DNA of 64,000 bases from CAWELS01 sp964468205 (lineage in GTDB: Bacteria > Acidobacteriota > Terriglobia > Bryobacterales > Bryobacteraceae): assembly GCA_964468205.1 (NCBI GenBank), contig CAYXVG010000004.1:123962-187961 (forward strand), in the 5' to 3' direction. A program made the translations under genes and the position numbers. The notes below the pieces were generated by a model. The model saw only the letters and a program-made list of their open reading frames with translations, did no database searches and was not told where the DNA came from. The first letter of the stretch is position 1. Each line of letters opens with the position of its first letter. This document shows positions 42,992 through 51,224 of this stretch, piece by piece.

Positions 42992-43267
42992 CTCTCTCTC
43001 TTCTCTCCTCTCCCTGCAACTCGGGGTTTGTGTTTGGTGTTGCTCGTGTAAAGGTAACATCGGGCTCCGGTCTCTTGGAATCAGCAAGAACACCTAATTG
43101 ACGCTTAGATTCTCCTCAAATTCAAGAGCGAAACACTTGGCGCTCAAGCTGCTTCCGATCACCTCTAAGTTTTTTATTTTCAGCAATGCAGAAGTCATCG
43201 AAAAACCGGTACGACGAAGCAATGAGTACTATTAATCCGTCTAATCTAGACAGGATTCTCTAAGAAA

Positions 43268-43312
43268 ATGGCCGCCGGGTAACACCCCTTACAGCGCATT
43301 ACCCGCGGCCAT
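43268..43312 (-). terminator. Stem-loop with TTTTCTT tail on the minus strand, downstream of kbl
   Basis: ATGGCCGCCGGGTAA (43268-43282) pairs with TTACCCGCGGCCAT (43299-43312) with one bulged C and a 16-nt loop; on the minus strand the stem is followed by TTTTCTTAG. It fits a terminator about 180 nt after kbl. The same minus-strand sequence also reads as a 7-codon ORF (ATG GCC GCG GGT AAT GCG CTG TAA) behind a GGAGAGAGAAAGAG, probably fortuitous. Confidence 0.5.
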
Positions 43313-43488
43313 CTCTTTCTCTCTCTCCGGCAGCGATTCTCTCCCTGTCCGGCAGAAATGAGGGTGGCCGAGGTGCTTGCTGACTGGTTTTGGCTTCGGC
43401 TTTTCGGAGGATACCGCCGCGGCCACCTGTGTCTAAAATCGGCGGACGGACGGCAACACTTTAGTCTCTGGCCGCGTCGGATTCGATG

Positions 43489-44679
43489 CTACGACCCGAT
43501 CCCGGATTCCCTGGCGGTCGACGCAATGATGTCCAAGGCCCGGTCCAACTGCTCGATCGTATGGGCCGCGCTGACGATCGTCCGCACCCGCGCCTTTCCC
43601 TTGGGCACCGTCGGAAATCCGATGCCGGTGGCAAACACGCCCCGTTCGAAAAGTTGGTCCGAAAACGCGTGTGCGGCGCTCGCTTCCCCCACCATGATGG
43701 GTGTGATCGGTGTCTCGCTCGATCCGGTATCGAGGCCCGCGTCCGCCAAGCCTTGTTTGAAGTGCCTGGTGTTGCTCCAGAGCTGCTCCACCCGCTCCGG
43801 TTCGGATTCCAAGAGGTCGAATGCGGCGATACAAGCGGCAGCCACGGCGGGCGGATGAGAGGTGGAAAACAAAAACGGGCGTCCACGATGATAGAGATAC
43901 TCGATGAGATCCCGGCTGCCGCAGATGTAGCCGCCGAGCACGCCGATCGCCTTCGAGAGTGTGCCAACCTGAACATGCACCCGGCCGTGAAGATCATAGT
44001 GGTCGATCGTCCCCCGCCCGCTGCGGCCGAGAACCCCGGAGGCGTGGGCGTCGTCAACCATCATGATCGCGCCGTGCTGCTCGGCGGCGGCAACGAGGTC
44101 GGGCAAAGGCGCAATGTCTCCATCCATCGAGAAGACGCCGTCGGTGATCAGCAGCTTCCGGCCCGCGCCGGGTTCGAGTTCGCCCAGTATGCGGGCGGCG
44201 GCGCCGGCATCCCGGTGCGGAAAGACGTGGATCTTCGCCTTCGAAAGCCGGCAACCGTCAATAATGCTGGCGTGATTCAACTCATCGGAAACAATGTGAT
44301 CGGCCGGACCGAGAATCGCCGATACCGTGCCGGAGTTCGCGGTGAAACCCGATTGGAACACGACACACGCCTCCACGTTCTTGAATGCGGCGATCCGTTC
44401 CTCCAGCTCGAGGTGCACGCTCATCGTGCCGGAGATCGTGCGGACGGCTCCCGAACCGGCTCCGTATCGCCGAACAGCGCCCGCCGCCGCTTCCACCAAC
44501 CGTGGATGGTTTGCCAGCCCAAGATAATTGTTCGACGCGAGGTTGATCACTTCCCGGCCATCGAACCGGCATACCGGTTCGCAAGCCGTCTCCAGCCGGC
44601 GCAGGTGCTGGTACGTTCCGGCTTCCCGCCACTGCCGCAGCTCTTCGCCGAGATAGGACAGAGGGTTCTTTTCGGTCAT
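43489..44679 (-). CDS. kbl: 2-amino-3-ketobutyrate CoA ligase / glycine C-acetyltransferase-like
   Basis: A 396-residue PLP-dependent alpha-oxoamine synthase. Visible: NNYLGLANHP, the GAGSGAVRTISGT block, FQSGFTANSGT, DELNHASIIDG, FSMDGDIAPLP, DDAHASGVLG (Asp pairing with the PLP ring) and the PLP lysine in GTLSKAIGVLGGY. Within the family, the kbl branch (threonine degradation to glycine) and 8-amino-7-oxononanoate synthases are hard to separate; PFLFSTSHPP favours kbl-type. No tdh or bio gene is adjacent. ATG 44679 is used; the longer frame to 44847 lacks support and overlaps the divergent NfeD-like gene. Confidence 0.88.
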   Translation of the reverse strand: MTEKNPLSYLGEELRQWREAGTYQHLRRLETACEPVCRFDGREVINLASNNYLGLANHPRLVEAAAGAVRRYGAGSGAVRTISGTMSVHLELEERIAAFKNVEACVVFQSGFTANSGTVSAILGPADHIVSDELNHASIIDGCRLSKAKIHVFPHRDAGAAARILGELEPGAGRKLLITDGVFSMDGDIAPLPDLVAAAEQHGAIMMVDDAHASGVLGRSGRGTIDHYDLHGRVHVQVGTLSKAIGVLGGYICGSRDLIEYLYHRGRPFLFSTSHPPAVAAACIAAFDLLESEPERVEQLWSNTRHFKQGLADAGLDTGSSETPITPIMVGEASAAHAFSDQLFERGVFATGIGFPTVPKGKARVRTIVSAAHTIEQLDRALDIIASTARESGIGS

Positions 44680-44774
44680 CTCATCATGCTCCGTCGACAG
44701 GCTGACTACACTATAACGGATGACGCCCCGGCGCCGAATTCTCGCCTTCACCCCGGCTGTGCGAGATTGGATTC

Positions 44775-45209
44775 GTGAGTGTCGTGCGCCGCTACGTGAT
44801 TCTGCAGATCCCAGGGTGGATTCTGGCCGCCGTGATTCTCTATGCACTGCACCGCTGGTTCGGACTTCCCTCGTGGATAGTGTTCTTGCTTCTGGCGGCG
44901 GATATTGTCAAGGATATCGCTTTGTACCCCTTCCTGAAACGGGCCTACGAAGACGAGACAGCTACGGGCGCGCAATCCCTCATCGGGGAGTGGGCCGAAG
45001 TCTGCGAGCCGATGCGGCCGGCTGGCTACGTCCGCCTCCGCGGTGAACTATGGAAAGCGCGCCTGAAAGACCCCGGCGCGGTGGCCGAACCCGGCGCCAG
45101 AGTGCGCGTCGAGCAGGCCGCGGGGCTATTGCTCCAGGTCTCGCTGGAACCGCCGGAAACCTCCAGCCAGTCCGCCGGCCCGCTTGACCAGACCGCGGAG
45201 ACACCATAA
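44775..45209 (+). CDS. NfeD-like membrane protein
   Basis: A 144-residue protein: two membrane helices (about residues 8-28 and 33-52) and then a C-terminal OB-fold of NfeD type (LIGEWAEVCEPMRPAGYVRLRGELWKA). NfeD proteins pair with stomatin-like proteins in membrane quality control; no stomatin gene is adjacent. Starts at GTG 44775. Its gene ends 31 nt before the DinB-family gene. Divergent from kbl. Confidence 0.82.
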   Translation: MSVVRRYVILQIPGWILAAVILYALHRWFGLPSWIVFLLLAADIVKDIALYPFLKRAYEDETATGAQSLIGEWAEVCEPMRPAGYVRLRGELWKARLKDPGAVAEPGARVRVEQAAGLLLQVSLEPPETSSQSAGPLDQTAETP

Positions 45210-45240
45210 TCTCGGAGAAGGAATCCTCAGGATAAGCTAC

Positions 45241-45744
45241 ATGACACCCGACCAAGCCCAGTTTCTGCTTAGCAGCTTCCTTTCCGCCATCGAGATGGAG
45301 TGGAAAACCACAAAAACGGTTCTGCAAGCGATCCCCAGTGATAATCGGGATTACAGGCCTGACCCAAAGGCCCGCAGCGCAACCGAACTCGCCTGGCATA
45401 TCGTCAGCAGCGAAATCTGGTTCCTCGAAGGAATCATTAAGGCCGAATTCTCGATGGAGGAAAAAGCCCAGTCCGAAGAGCGGATCGACGATATGATTGG
45501 CCGGTACGAAAAGGTTGCGCCGGATTTGATCGAAAAGCTCCGGGCCCTCCCGCTGGAGGTCCTGTCGAAACCGGTCAGCTTCTTCGGGCTCTTCCACCAC
45601 CCCTTGGTCGTCTATCTTGGCTTCATGCTCTACCACACCATTCATCACCGGGGCCAGCTTACGGCCTACCTGCGTCCGATGGGCGGCAAAGTACCTCCTG
45701 TCTACGGCGGCAGCGCCGACGAACCGTTCCAGATGCCCGAGTAG
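45241..45744 (+). CDS. DinB-family metalloenzyme
   Basis: A 167-residue four-helix-bundle protein. The three metal-binding His positions of the DinB/YfiT group are visible: LAWHIVSSE near residue 52 and HTIHHRGQLTAYLRP near 137. Such proteins include bacillithiol/mycothiol S-transferases and others of unknown role, so function is uncertain. ATG 45241 has AGGA upstream (CCTCAGGATAAGCTAC). It follows the NfeD-like gene closely. Confidence 0.88.
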   Translation: MTPDQAQFLLSSFLSAIEMEWKTTKTVLQAIPSDNRDYRPDPKARSATELAWHIVSSEIWFLEGIIKAEFSMEEKAQSEERIDDMIGRYEKVAPDLIEKLRALPLEVLSKPVSFFGLFHHPLVVYLGFMLYHTIHHRGQLTAYLRPMGGKVPPVYGGSADEPFQMPE

Positions 45745-45792
45745 CCCCACCGCCGGCAGGCCGCGGCGCCGGGCCGCGAAACAATATTCCTC

Positions 45793-46551
45793 TCAGTGTT
45801 CGCCGCGACGGTAATCCGCGACACCGCGGGTCGAAATCATCTGACACATCTCGCTGAGCCGGGACCGCGCCCTGGTACCGATGCGCTCCTCGAGATAGTA
45901 CCGGCTGACAATCTCCCCTGCCGTCCCTGAGGGCGCCGGCGCGTCGCCCGCCGCCGGGTCGCGCAAGTTGGTTGTGGCGATTAGCGGTTTGTTGTGATTG
46001 CACCGGTGCGTGATGATCGAGGTCACCGTGTCCTCCACCCATTCCGTGATGCGGTGGGCCCCGAGATCATCGAGCAGTAGAATCTCGCAGTCGAGCGCTG
46101 TCTGGTAAGCCGACCTGTCCGCGGCCCCGGCGGTCTTATCGTAGCTCCGCTGGATCCGCTCCAGCAGGTTCTGATATAGGAAGAACACTCCTTCGTGGCC
46201 CCGGTGCAGCAACTCCCGCAGCACCGCCACCGCCAGGTGCGTTTTGCCCGTTCCCGCGTCACCGACAAACAGCAGGCCGGATTTCTTCGTGTTGAATGGA
46301 TAGTTGCGCACATAGGACCGCGCGGCCGTGATGGCGCGGGTAAGCTTCTGTGATGTGAACGGGTTACCGGAGACGATCGAGAAATTGTCAAAGGACGCCG
46401 CCTCGTACAACGGCGGTATGTTCGCTCGCGCCTCCAGGCGTTCGGCGCGGCCTTCCAGGGTGCACTCGCATCTCTCGACCGCGGTGATTCCGCCGCGCTC
46501 CACGGTTTTCCAACCGGTTCCACCGCACTGCGGGCACGCTGCGTCGCTCAT
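45793..46551 (-). CDS. DnaC/IstB-type AAA+ ATPase with N-terminal zinc motif
   Basis: A 252-residue DnaC-like loader-type ATPase. The N-terminus has CPQCGGTGW and, about 20 residues on, CEC, a possible zinc site. The AAA+ core shows Walker A GDAGTGKT, Walker B EILLLDDLG, sensor LIATTNL and the arginine-finger SRL. DnaC/DnaI proteins load replicative helicase; IstB helps IS21 transposases. No istA is adjacent, so the loader role is more likely. ATG 46551 has no Shine-Dalgarno; CATAAT ends 8 nt upstream. Divergent from the Fur-family gene. Confidence 0.88.
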   Translation of the reverse strand: MSDAACPQCGGTGWKTVERGGITAVERCECTLEGRAERLEARANIPPLYEAASFDNFSIVSGNPFTSQKLTRAITAARSYVRNYPFNTKKSGLLFVGDAGTGKTHLAVAVLRELLHRGHEGVFFLYQNLLERIQRSYDKTAGAADRSAYQTALDCEILLLDDLGAHRITEWVEDTVTSIITHRCNHNKPLIATTNLRDPAAGDAPAPSGTAGEIVSRYYLEERIGTRARSRLSEMCQMISTRGVADYRRGEH

Positions 46552-46559
46552 CGCTCACC

Positions 46560-46565
46560 ATTATG
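46560..46565 (-). promoter_or_regulatory. -10-like CATAAT, 8 nt before the DnaC-like start
   Basis: CATAAT (5 of 6) on the minus strand, ending 8 nt before ATG 46551, with no Shine-Dalgarno between. Confidence 0.4.
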
Positions 46566-46713
46566 CTTTACTAGCCCGCACCGGCGTGAAACGCCACTCC
46601 GCCCGCGGTCAACAGCTATGCCCGCCGTGATAAAGTCTTAATGGAGGTGGATGCGGTTCCGTTGAATTCCGGGGCGAGCGGCCCATCCGCCACACGGAAG
46701 CAGGTACGCGACG

Positions 46714-47202
46714 ATGGCTCCTGACACAATCAAGCAATCTCTCAAAAAGCGCGGAATTCGCCTCACCCGGCAGCGTCAGATCCTCTTGGATCTCATTGAC
46801 AGCTCAGGACAACACCTCGATGCCGAGCACTTGTATCAGATGGCCCGGAGCAGGGACCCGAAAATCAACCGCGTCACCGTCTATCGCACCTTGAAACTGC
46901 TCAAGGAAAGCGGCTTAGTGGACGAGTTGGACCTGATGCACTACGACGGCGACCAGCACTACTACGAAACGCGCCGCAAACAGGAACACGCACATGTAGT
47001 GTGTCTCGGATGCGGCAAGGTTGAGGAGTTCTTCGGAGAACCCCTGCAAAAGATCCGGAAACAAGTGGAAGGTTCCCTCGGTTACGAAATAGCCATCGTA
47101 CGCACCGAAATCGGCGGCTACTGTCAGAATTGCCAGGTCCGGCGCCGTCAAGAGGTGGAAGACGCCTCCCGCCGGCCGGCGGGAGCTAAGAACAAGGCAT
47201 GA
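46714..47202 (+). CDS. Fur-family transcriptional regulator
   Basis: A 162-residue ferric-uptake-regulator family protein. The winged helix (about 10-80) has GIRLTRQRQILLDLI and NRVTVYRTLKLLKESGLV; the metal core follows with HYYETRRKQEHAHVVCLGCGKVEEF and the structural cysteines CLGC and CQNC, a full zinc-site set. It may sense iron, zinc or peroxide; the regulatory-site residues cannot settle which. A short basic tail is extra. Its stop overlaps the next start (ATGA at 47199). Confidence 0.92.
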   Translation: MAPDTIKQSLKKRGIRLTRQRQILLDLIDSSGQHLDAEHLYQMARSRDPKINRVTVYRTLKLLKESGLVDELDLMHYDGDQHYYETRRKQEHAHVVCLGCGKVEEFFGEPLQKIRKQVEGSLGYEIAIVRTEIGGYCQNCQVRRRQEVEDASRRPAGAKNKA

Positions 47203-48863
47203 CTGCTTCGCCACCGCCAAGACGGCAAGGCGGAGCCAGCCTGACCGTAACCGATCCGTCAGGACACACAACAACATTTCCCATCGACAGCACACCCTTT
47301 CATCTTGGCCGGCAGGCGGACAACCAACTCGTCATTCGCGACAGCCGCGCTTCGCGCCGGCACGCACGCATCGTCGCCGAAAACGGCCAGTACTTCCTCG
47401 AAGACCTCGGAAGCACCCATGGGACGCTCCGCAATGGTCAGCCTGTCGAGAAGGAACCGCTGCTCTCCGGCGACAAGATCAGCTTCGGATTCAAGGACTC
47501 ATACGAGATCGTCTTCACCACCGCTGACGCGGAACTGAACGAACTGCTCGGCAAAATTGGACCCAGCAAATCCTCCAAAGCGCCCGAAGGACTCTCCAAG
47601 CTGCGCTCCGTGCTCGAAGTGGCCCGCGCCCTCCAGAGTTCCCTCTCCACGGACACCGTGCTCGACGCCGTGGTCGACGCCGCCTTGACAGTGACCAAAA
47701 CGCAGCGCGGCTTCCTTCTTCTTCAGGACGATGACGAGCTACGGGTGCGCGTCGCCAGAGACCGCATGGGAACCCCCCTGTCTCCCGATGATCTCCATGT
47801 TCCGCGGCGCCTTATAAAGAAAGCGCTGCACGACCGCCGGGATTTGTTGTCCATGAACTTCGACCCTCATGCCGAACAGGGAATTCGACCGGACCAGTCC
47901 GTCGCCCACCTCGACCTCAGGAGCGTTGTCTGCGTTCCTCTCGTCCGCGTCCGCACTGGCGATTTTCAAGAGACCGTTCACGCCTCGCTGAACGAGACGC
48001 TCGGACTGCTCTACCTCGACTCCCGGGACGACCTGGCGGACCTCTCAAGCGGCAACCGCGAATTGCTGCAAACACTGGCGATTGAAGCGTCAACGGTCAT
48101 CGAGAACGCGCGCCTTCTCGACGAGGAGCGCGCCAAAAGAAAGATCGAGGAAGAGCTGCGCGTGGCCCGGCAGATCCAGCAGAGCCTCCTCCCGCGAAGC
48201 CTGCCCCTAACGGGGTGGTTCCGCGCCGCCGGATCGAGCACCGCCTCGCGCGATGTCGGCGGCGACTACTTCGACATCACCCGGATCGATGGCCAGCGCT
48301 GGGCCGCTCTCGTCGCCGATGTCTGCGGAAAGGGCGTCAGCTCCGCCTTGCTCGCTTCCCTCATACAGGGAGCGTTTCTCCGCGCACCCGTCAGTCCCGA
48401 AGCCATCAAGGAAATGCTCTCCAGCATGAACCGGTTTCTGCTCGAGAGAACCGGCGGCGAAAAATACGCCACGCTTTTCTACTGCGTCATCGACCGCGGC
48501 GGCACATTATTGTGGTCAAATGCGGCGCACTGTGCGCCGGTTGTCGTCCGCTCCGGCGGCGCTCTCGAGTTCTTGCCGCCGACCGGAATGGCGGTCGGAA
48601 TGTTGGACATCGCTTCCTACGAGGTGGAGAGCTTCCGGCTGCTTTCCGGCGACAAGCTGTTGCTCTACAGCGACGGAGTGACCGACGCCACAAATACGTC
48701 CGGCGAGCTATTCGGTGAGGACCGCCTCCGCGAAATCGCCCACGCCCACGCCGCAAAAGGCTGCCAGGAGTTGCACGACGCCCTTCGCGGCGCTGTTCGT
48801 GAATTCTCCGCCGGCGCCGAGCCCGGCGACGACATCACCGTCCTCGTCGTCGAATACCTCTAA
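47199..48863 (+). CDS. FHA - GAF - PP2C (SpoIIE/RsbU-type) protein phosphatase
   Basis: A 554-residue signalling protein. An N-terminal FHA domain (about 20-105) has HLGRQADN and SRRHARI, which bind phosphothreonine. A GAF-like domain spans about 130-300. The C-terminal PP2C/SpoIIE phosphatase (about 330-550) shows metal ligands in GGDYFDI, VADVCGKG and GDDITVLV. Such enzymes dephosphorylate anti-anti-sigma factors in partner-switching. The gene overlaps the Fur-family gene by 4 nt, so it is translationally coupled to a metal- or stress-sensing repressor; no anti-sigma partner is in the window. Confidence 0.93.
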   Translation: MTASPPPRRQGGASLTVTDPSGHTTTFPIDSTPFHLGRQADNQLVIRDSRASRRHARIVAENGQYFLEDLGSTHGTLRNGQPVEKEPLLSGDKISFGFKDSYEIVFTTADAELNELLGKIGPSKSSKAPEGLSKLRSVLEVARALQSSLSTDTVLDAVVDAALTVTKTQRGFLLLQDDDELRVRVARDRMGTPLSPDDLHVPRRLIKKALHDRRDLLSMNFDPHAEQGIRPDQSVAHLDLRSVVCVPLVRVRTGDFQETVHASLNETLGLLYLDSRDDLADLSSGNRELLQTLAIEASTVIENARLLDEERAKRKIEEELRVARQIQQSLLPRSLPLTGWFRAAGSSTASRDVGGDYFDITRIDGQRWAALVADVCGKGVSSALLASLIQGAFLRAPVSPEAIKEMLSSMNRFLLERTGGEKYATLFYCVIDRGGTLLWSNAAHCAPVVVRSGGALEFLPPTGMAVGMLDIASYEVESFRLLSGDKLLLYSDGVTDATNTSGELFGEDRLREIAHAHAAKGCQELHDALRGAVREFSAGAEPGDDITVLVVEYL

Positions 48864-48918
48864 CGCCGAATGCCACACCCCACCCATCCTGCTCATCATT
48901 TGGATTACCCGTAGGGGC

Positions 48919-49065
48919 GTCGCTTGCGGCGCCCATTCCGCCCCCTCTCGGCTCGCCCCCGTCGGTTGCGGCGCCCGTTCCACCCCTTCCGGTTCGCCCC
49001 CCGTCGCTTGCGGCGCCCGTTCCGCCCCCTCCCGGCTCGCCCCCGTCCCTTGCGGCGTCCGGGCT
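48919..49065. repeat. Tandem 42-bp GC-rich repeats
   Basis: About 3.5 copies with exact 42-bp period (starts 48919, 48961, 49003, 49045), each beginning GTCG(C/G)TTGCGGCGCCC and ending in CTCGCCCC. They fill the gap between convergent genes and are preceded by GTAGGGGC. The period is 14 codons, so frames stay open across it, but no protein is supported. Confidence 0.85.
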
Positions 49066-49104
49066 CGTGCCGCGTCTCACGCCTCCACCAGCGGGATCGC
49101 CCTC

Positions 49105-50997
49105 CTACTCCGAAAACCGGTGCGTGGCGCGAAAGGACGTCTCCTTCGCCCGCCGGCGCACGATGATCATGTCCACCGGATCGGCCGGATCCCGTCCCGG
49201 CCCGGACCCCACCAGCAACTCCGTGCCAGGCTCGCCCTCCATCTCGATCGTCAAAATCCTCCCGCCCAAATCCCAGGAAACCGCGAAATCCTCACCCGTG
49301 ACACCGCGTCGCGAGAGCGACACATGCTGGTAGCCGTTCTTCCCGCCAGCCGGCCCCGAGGCCGCCGCCAGCGGAACGTTCACCGCGATGCTTCCCGGCG
49401 CGTGGAAAGCCCAGTCGTAGGTGTGCTCCCCGGCGGAGCGGCACTCGAATACGTCCGCCAGTTTCTTTCCGTCGAGCGACAGAGAGCGCGTGAGCATCAC
49501 ACCCGGATACGCCTTGTCCGTATACCCGGTGATTCTCGTAATCCCGTTAGCGTCCGACCAATCGCGCGCCTCGCCGTCGACCGGCTCTTGCATCTCTTGA
49601 TCCACCGAGACCGTGTTGTGCGCGATGGTCGACTTGTACCATTCCCGATGCAAAGGAACGCCGTAGTTGATGGAACCGGGATCGAGTCCGCCCAGCCGGC
49701 CAGACCCGTAAGTGACAACATTCAGCTTGTCCGGATGCCCATGTCCCCCGCCATGCATCCCGAAACGAAAAGCGGCGGTCATCGCCGGCGATCGTAGCAT
49801 CGCATAGCCGGCTCCCGGCAAATACGCGCTGGACTCTGGAACCACGGGTCCGGACGGCAACTCCGCAACGCCGTAGAGAAGCGACTCTATGCTGTTCCGC
49901 TCCACCCTTGCGACCAGACTGCCGAACTCCGGACGCCTCCACCGGGCGTAGGCAAGCTCATAATGGCGGGCCGCCCGGAACACGCTGCCGCCCGCGTTGT
50001 CGTTGAACCCCGGTGCGGCCCCGTCGGGCAGCGCAAGCGTGATCGGCGCTTCATAAAGAGATCGGTATCGATCCGTGTACAGGTCGATCCCTTGATTGCG
50101 GGCGGCCTCGGCGAGCGGCCACAGGGCGTCCATCGTGTAGTAGTGATAGCCGAGCGATCCCTCATACCAGAGCCCCTCCGGCGTAATGCCGTTTTCGACC
50201 TGGGCCCGGAATCCGCGAATCGGATGGCCGATAGCTTCATCGATCAATTCCTGGTCGCCGGTCACGAATCCCGCCAGTCCCACTGCGGAATTCTTCCAGC
50301 ACTGTATGTTGTGGATCTTCATCTCGTGCTGGCGGATGACCGCCGCCGCGGGAAGGAACAGGCCCTGCTCGATCTGCTGTCGCTCTTCCGGAGCGAGGGT
50401 CTCCTTTACCAGGGCGTATGCGAAAGCCACCGGAATCAGCCAGACGCTCTCATCAAGGGTCTGCGCCATGATACGGCCGCCACCTATCTTCTCTTCGCCG
50501 TGGATGTTGTGCAGCCGGTAGGATTCGTACCGTTCGGCGTACGCAAGCAGGATCTCACGGGCCTTCCCGGCGTACCTCTCATCTCCGCTCAGGCGGAACG
50601 CCAGCCCGAGATCACGCACGTCTCCACTGTAGGAACGGTGGACGTGATACAGCACAACGGCGTCATACGGGTCGCCCGAGTAGACTTCATCACACTTCGG
50701 GCAGCGGTGTTCGGACGGCGAGACGGTTTCGAGCTTCACCCCGTCGCGCGGGCAACTGTACCAGTGAGGCCACTGCCCGCCGCGGTCCGGGATCTCAAGC
50801 TTCCTGCCCAGCGCCGCATCGGCGCGCTCGAACAGCCGCCGTTCGATCCCGGCGGCCCACGCGTGCCGCTCCGCCTTGCGCCGCGCCTGTTCGAGCTGCT
50901 GTTCGGTGACCAGCAGATAGTGCCCGGCGGCGGATACACCCGGAGCCATTCCGCTCAGGAAAACGAAAATGACAGCAGATCGTAAAAAACGTTTCAT
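49105..50997 (-). CDS. Heparinase II/III- and alginate-lyase-like secreted protein
   Basis: A 630-residue exported polysaccharide-lyase-like protein. Signal MKRFLRSAVIFVFLSGMAPGVSA. The N-terminal alpha/alpha-toroid (about 60-330) includes CP..G and CPKC near 95-118, which may bind zinc, and EMKIHNIQCWKNSAVGLAGFVTGD. The heparinase II/III beta domain follows with GHGHPDKLNVVTYGSGR (His) and NTVSVD, then a beta-sheet end. This is the layout of PL17/PL12-like enzymes cutting uronate polymers; substrate is not fixed. ATG 50997 has no Shine-Dalgarno. Convergent with the phosphatase gene across the repeat. Confidence 0.88.
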   Translation of the reverse strand: MKRFLRSAVIFVFLSGMAPGVSAAGHYLLVTEQQLEQARRKAERHAWAAGIERRLFERADAALGRKLEIPDRGGQWPHWYSCPRDGVKLETVSPSEHRCPKCDEVYSGDPYDAVVLYHVHRSYSGDVRDLGLAFRLSGDERYAGKAREILLAYAERYESYRLHNIHGEEKIGGGRIMAQTLDESVWLIPVAFAYALVKETLAPEERQQIEQGLFLPAAAVIRQHEMKIHNIQCWKNSAVGLAGFVTGDQELIDEAIGHPIRGFRAQVENGITPEGLWYEGSLGYHYYTMDALWPLAEAARNQGIDLYTDRYRSLYEAPITLALPDGAAPGFNDNAGGSVFRAARHYELAYARWRRPEFGSLVARVERNSIESLLYGVAELPSGPVVPESSAYLPGAGYAMLRSPAMTAAFRFGMHGGGHGHPDKLNVVTYGSGRLGGLDPGSINYGVPLHREWYKSTIAHNTVSVDQEMQEPVDGEARDWSDANGITRITGYTDKAYPGVMLTRSLSLDGKKLADVFECRSAGEHTYDWAFHAPGSIAVNVPLAAASGPAGGKNGYQHVSLSRRGVTGEDFAVSWDLGGRILTIEMEGEPGTELLVGSGPGRDPADPVDMIIVRRRAKETSFRATHRFSE

Positions 50998-51004
50998 TGT
51001 TTGG

Positions 51005-51010
51005 ATGTTA
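51005..51010 (-). promoter_or_regulatory. -10-like TAACAT, 7 nt before the heparinase-like start
   Basis: TAACAT on the minus strand ends 7 nt before ATG 50997, the same hexamer and spacing as at 37055-37060. No Shine-Dalgarno. Confidence 0.35.
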
Positions 51011-51224
51011 TCAATATCATGGAAGACTTGTGCGGTGGATTCTCCTCCGGCCAAACCCGGGGCAGGCCACTCAATCGCCAGTCATGCATCCACGGACAAA
51101 CTCGGTTCGGCCGGCCCCCGCCAAGCAAGCAGGCGACCATCAGGCGGCCTTCGGAGCGCGGCGGCTCCGCAGCGCTTATCCTAGAATGAAGAGTGCGGAA
51201 GAGCCGACACCAGGAGAAAGCAGG

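Larger units (their letters stand above)
42754..43230. repeat. Direct repeat, copy 2 (pilin unit)
   Basis: Second copy of the 41622-42100 unit, same orientation, with a 2-bp shorter stretch just after the hairpin and scattered substitutions. The left border touches the broken transposase directly. Confidence 0.9.

Noticed and set aside
41622..43230. Composite transposon with the pilin units as ends
   Set aside because: The flanking repeats are gene units without transposase or inverted ends; only one broken IS630 remnant is inside.
43486..44778. Long plus-strand open frame across kbl
   Set aside because: Antisense shadow of a PLP enzyme with every family motif on the other strand.
45793..46551. 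IstB helper of an IS21 element
   Set aside because: No istA transposase or inverted ends nearby, and the N-terminal zinc motif fits DnaC/DnaI-type loaders better.
48919..49065. CRISPR array
   Set aside because: The whole 42-bp unit repeats; there are no unique spacers and no cas genes.
48715..49797. Protein-coding reading of the 42-bp repeats
   Set aside because: Period 42 keeps frames open on both strands, giving 14-residue repeats, but there is no ribosome site and the frame continues into antisense sequence of two real genes.
49963..50985. 340-codon plus-strand frame across the heparinase-like gene
   Set aside because: Shadow; no start context, and the minus strand has signal peptide and domain motifs.
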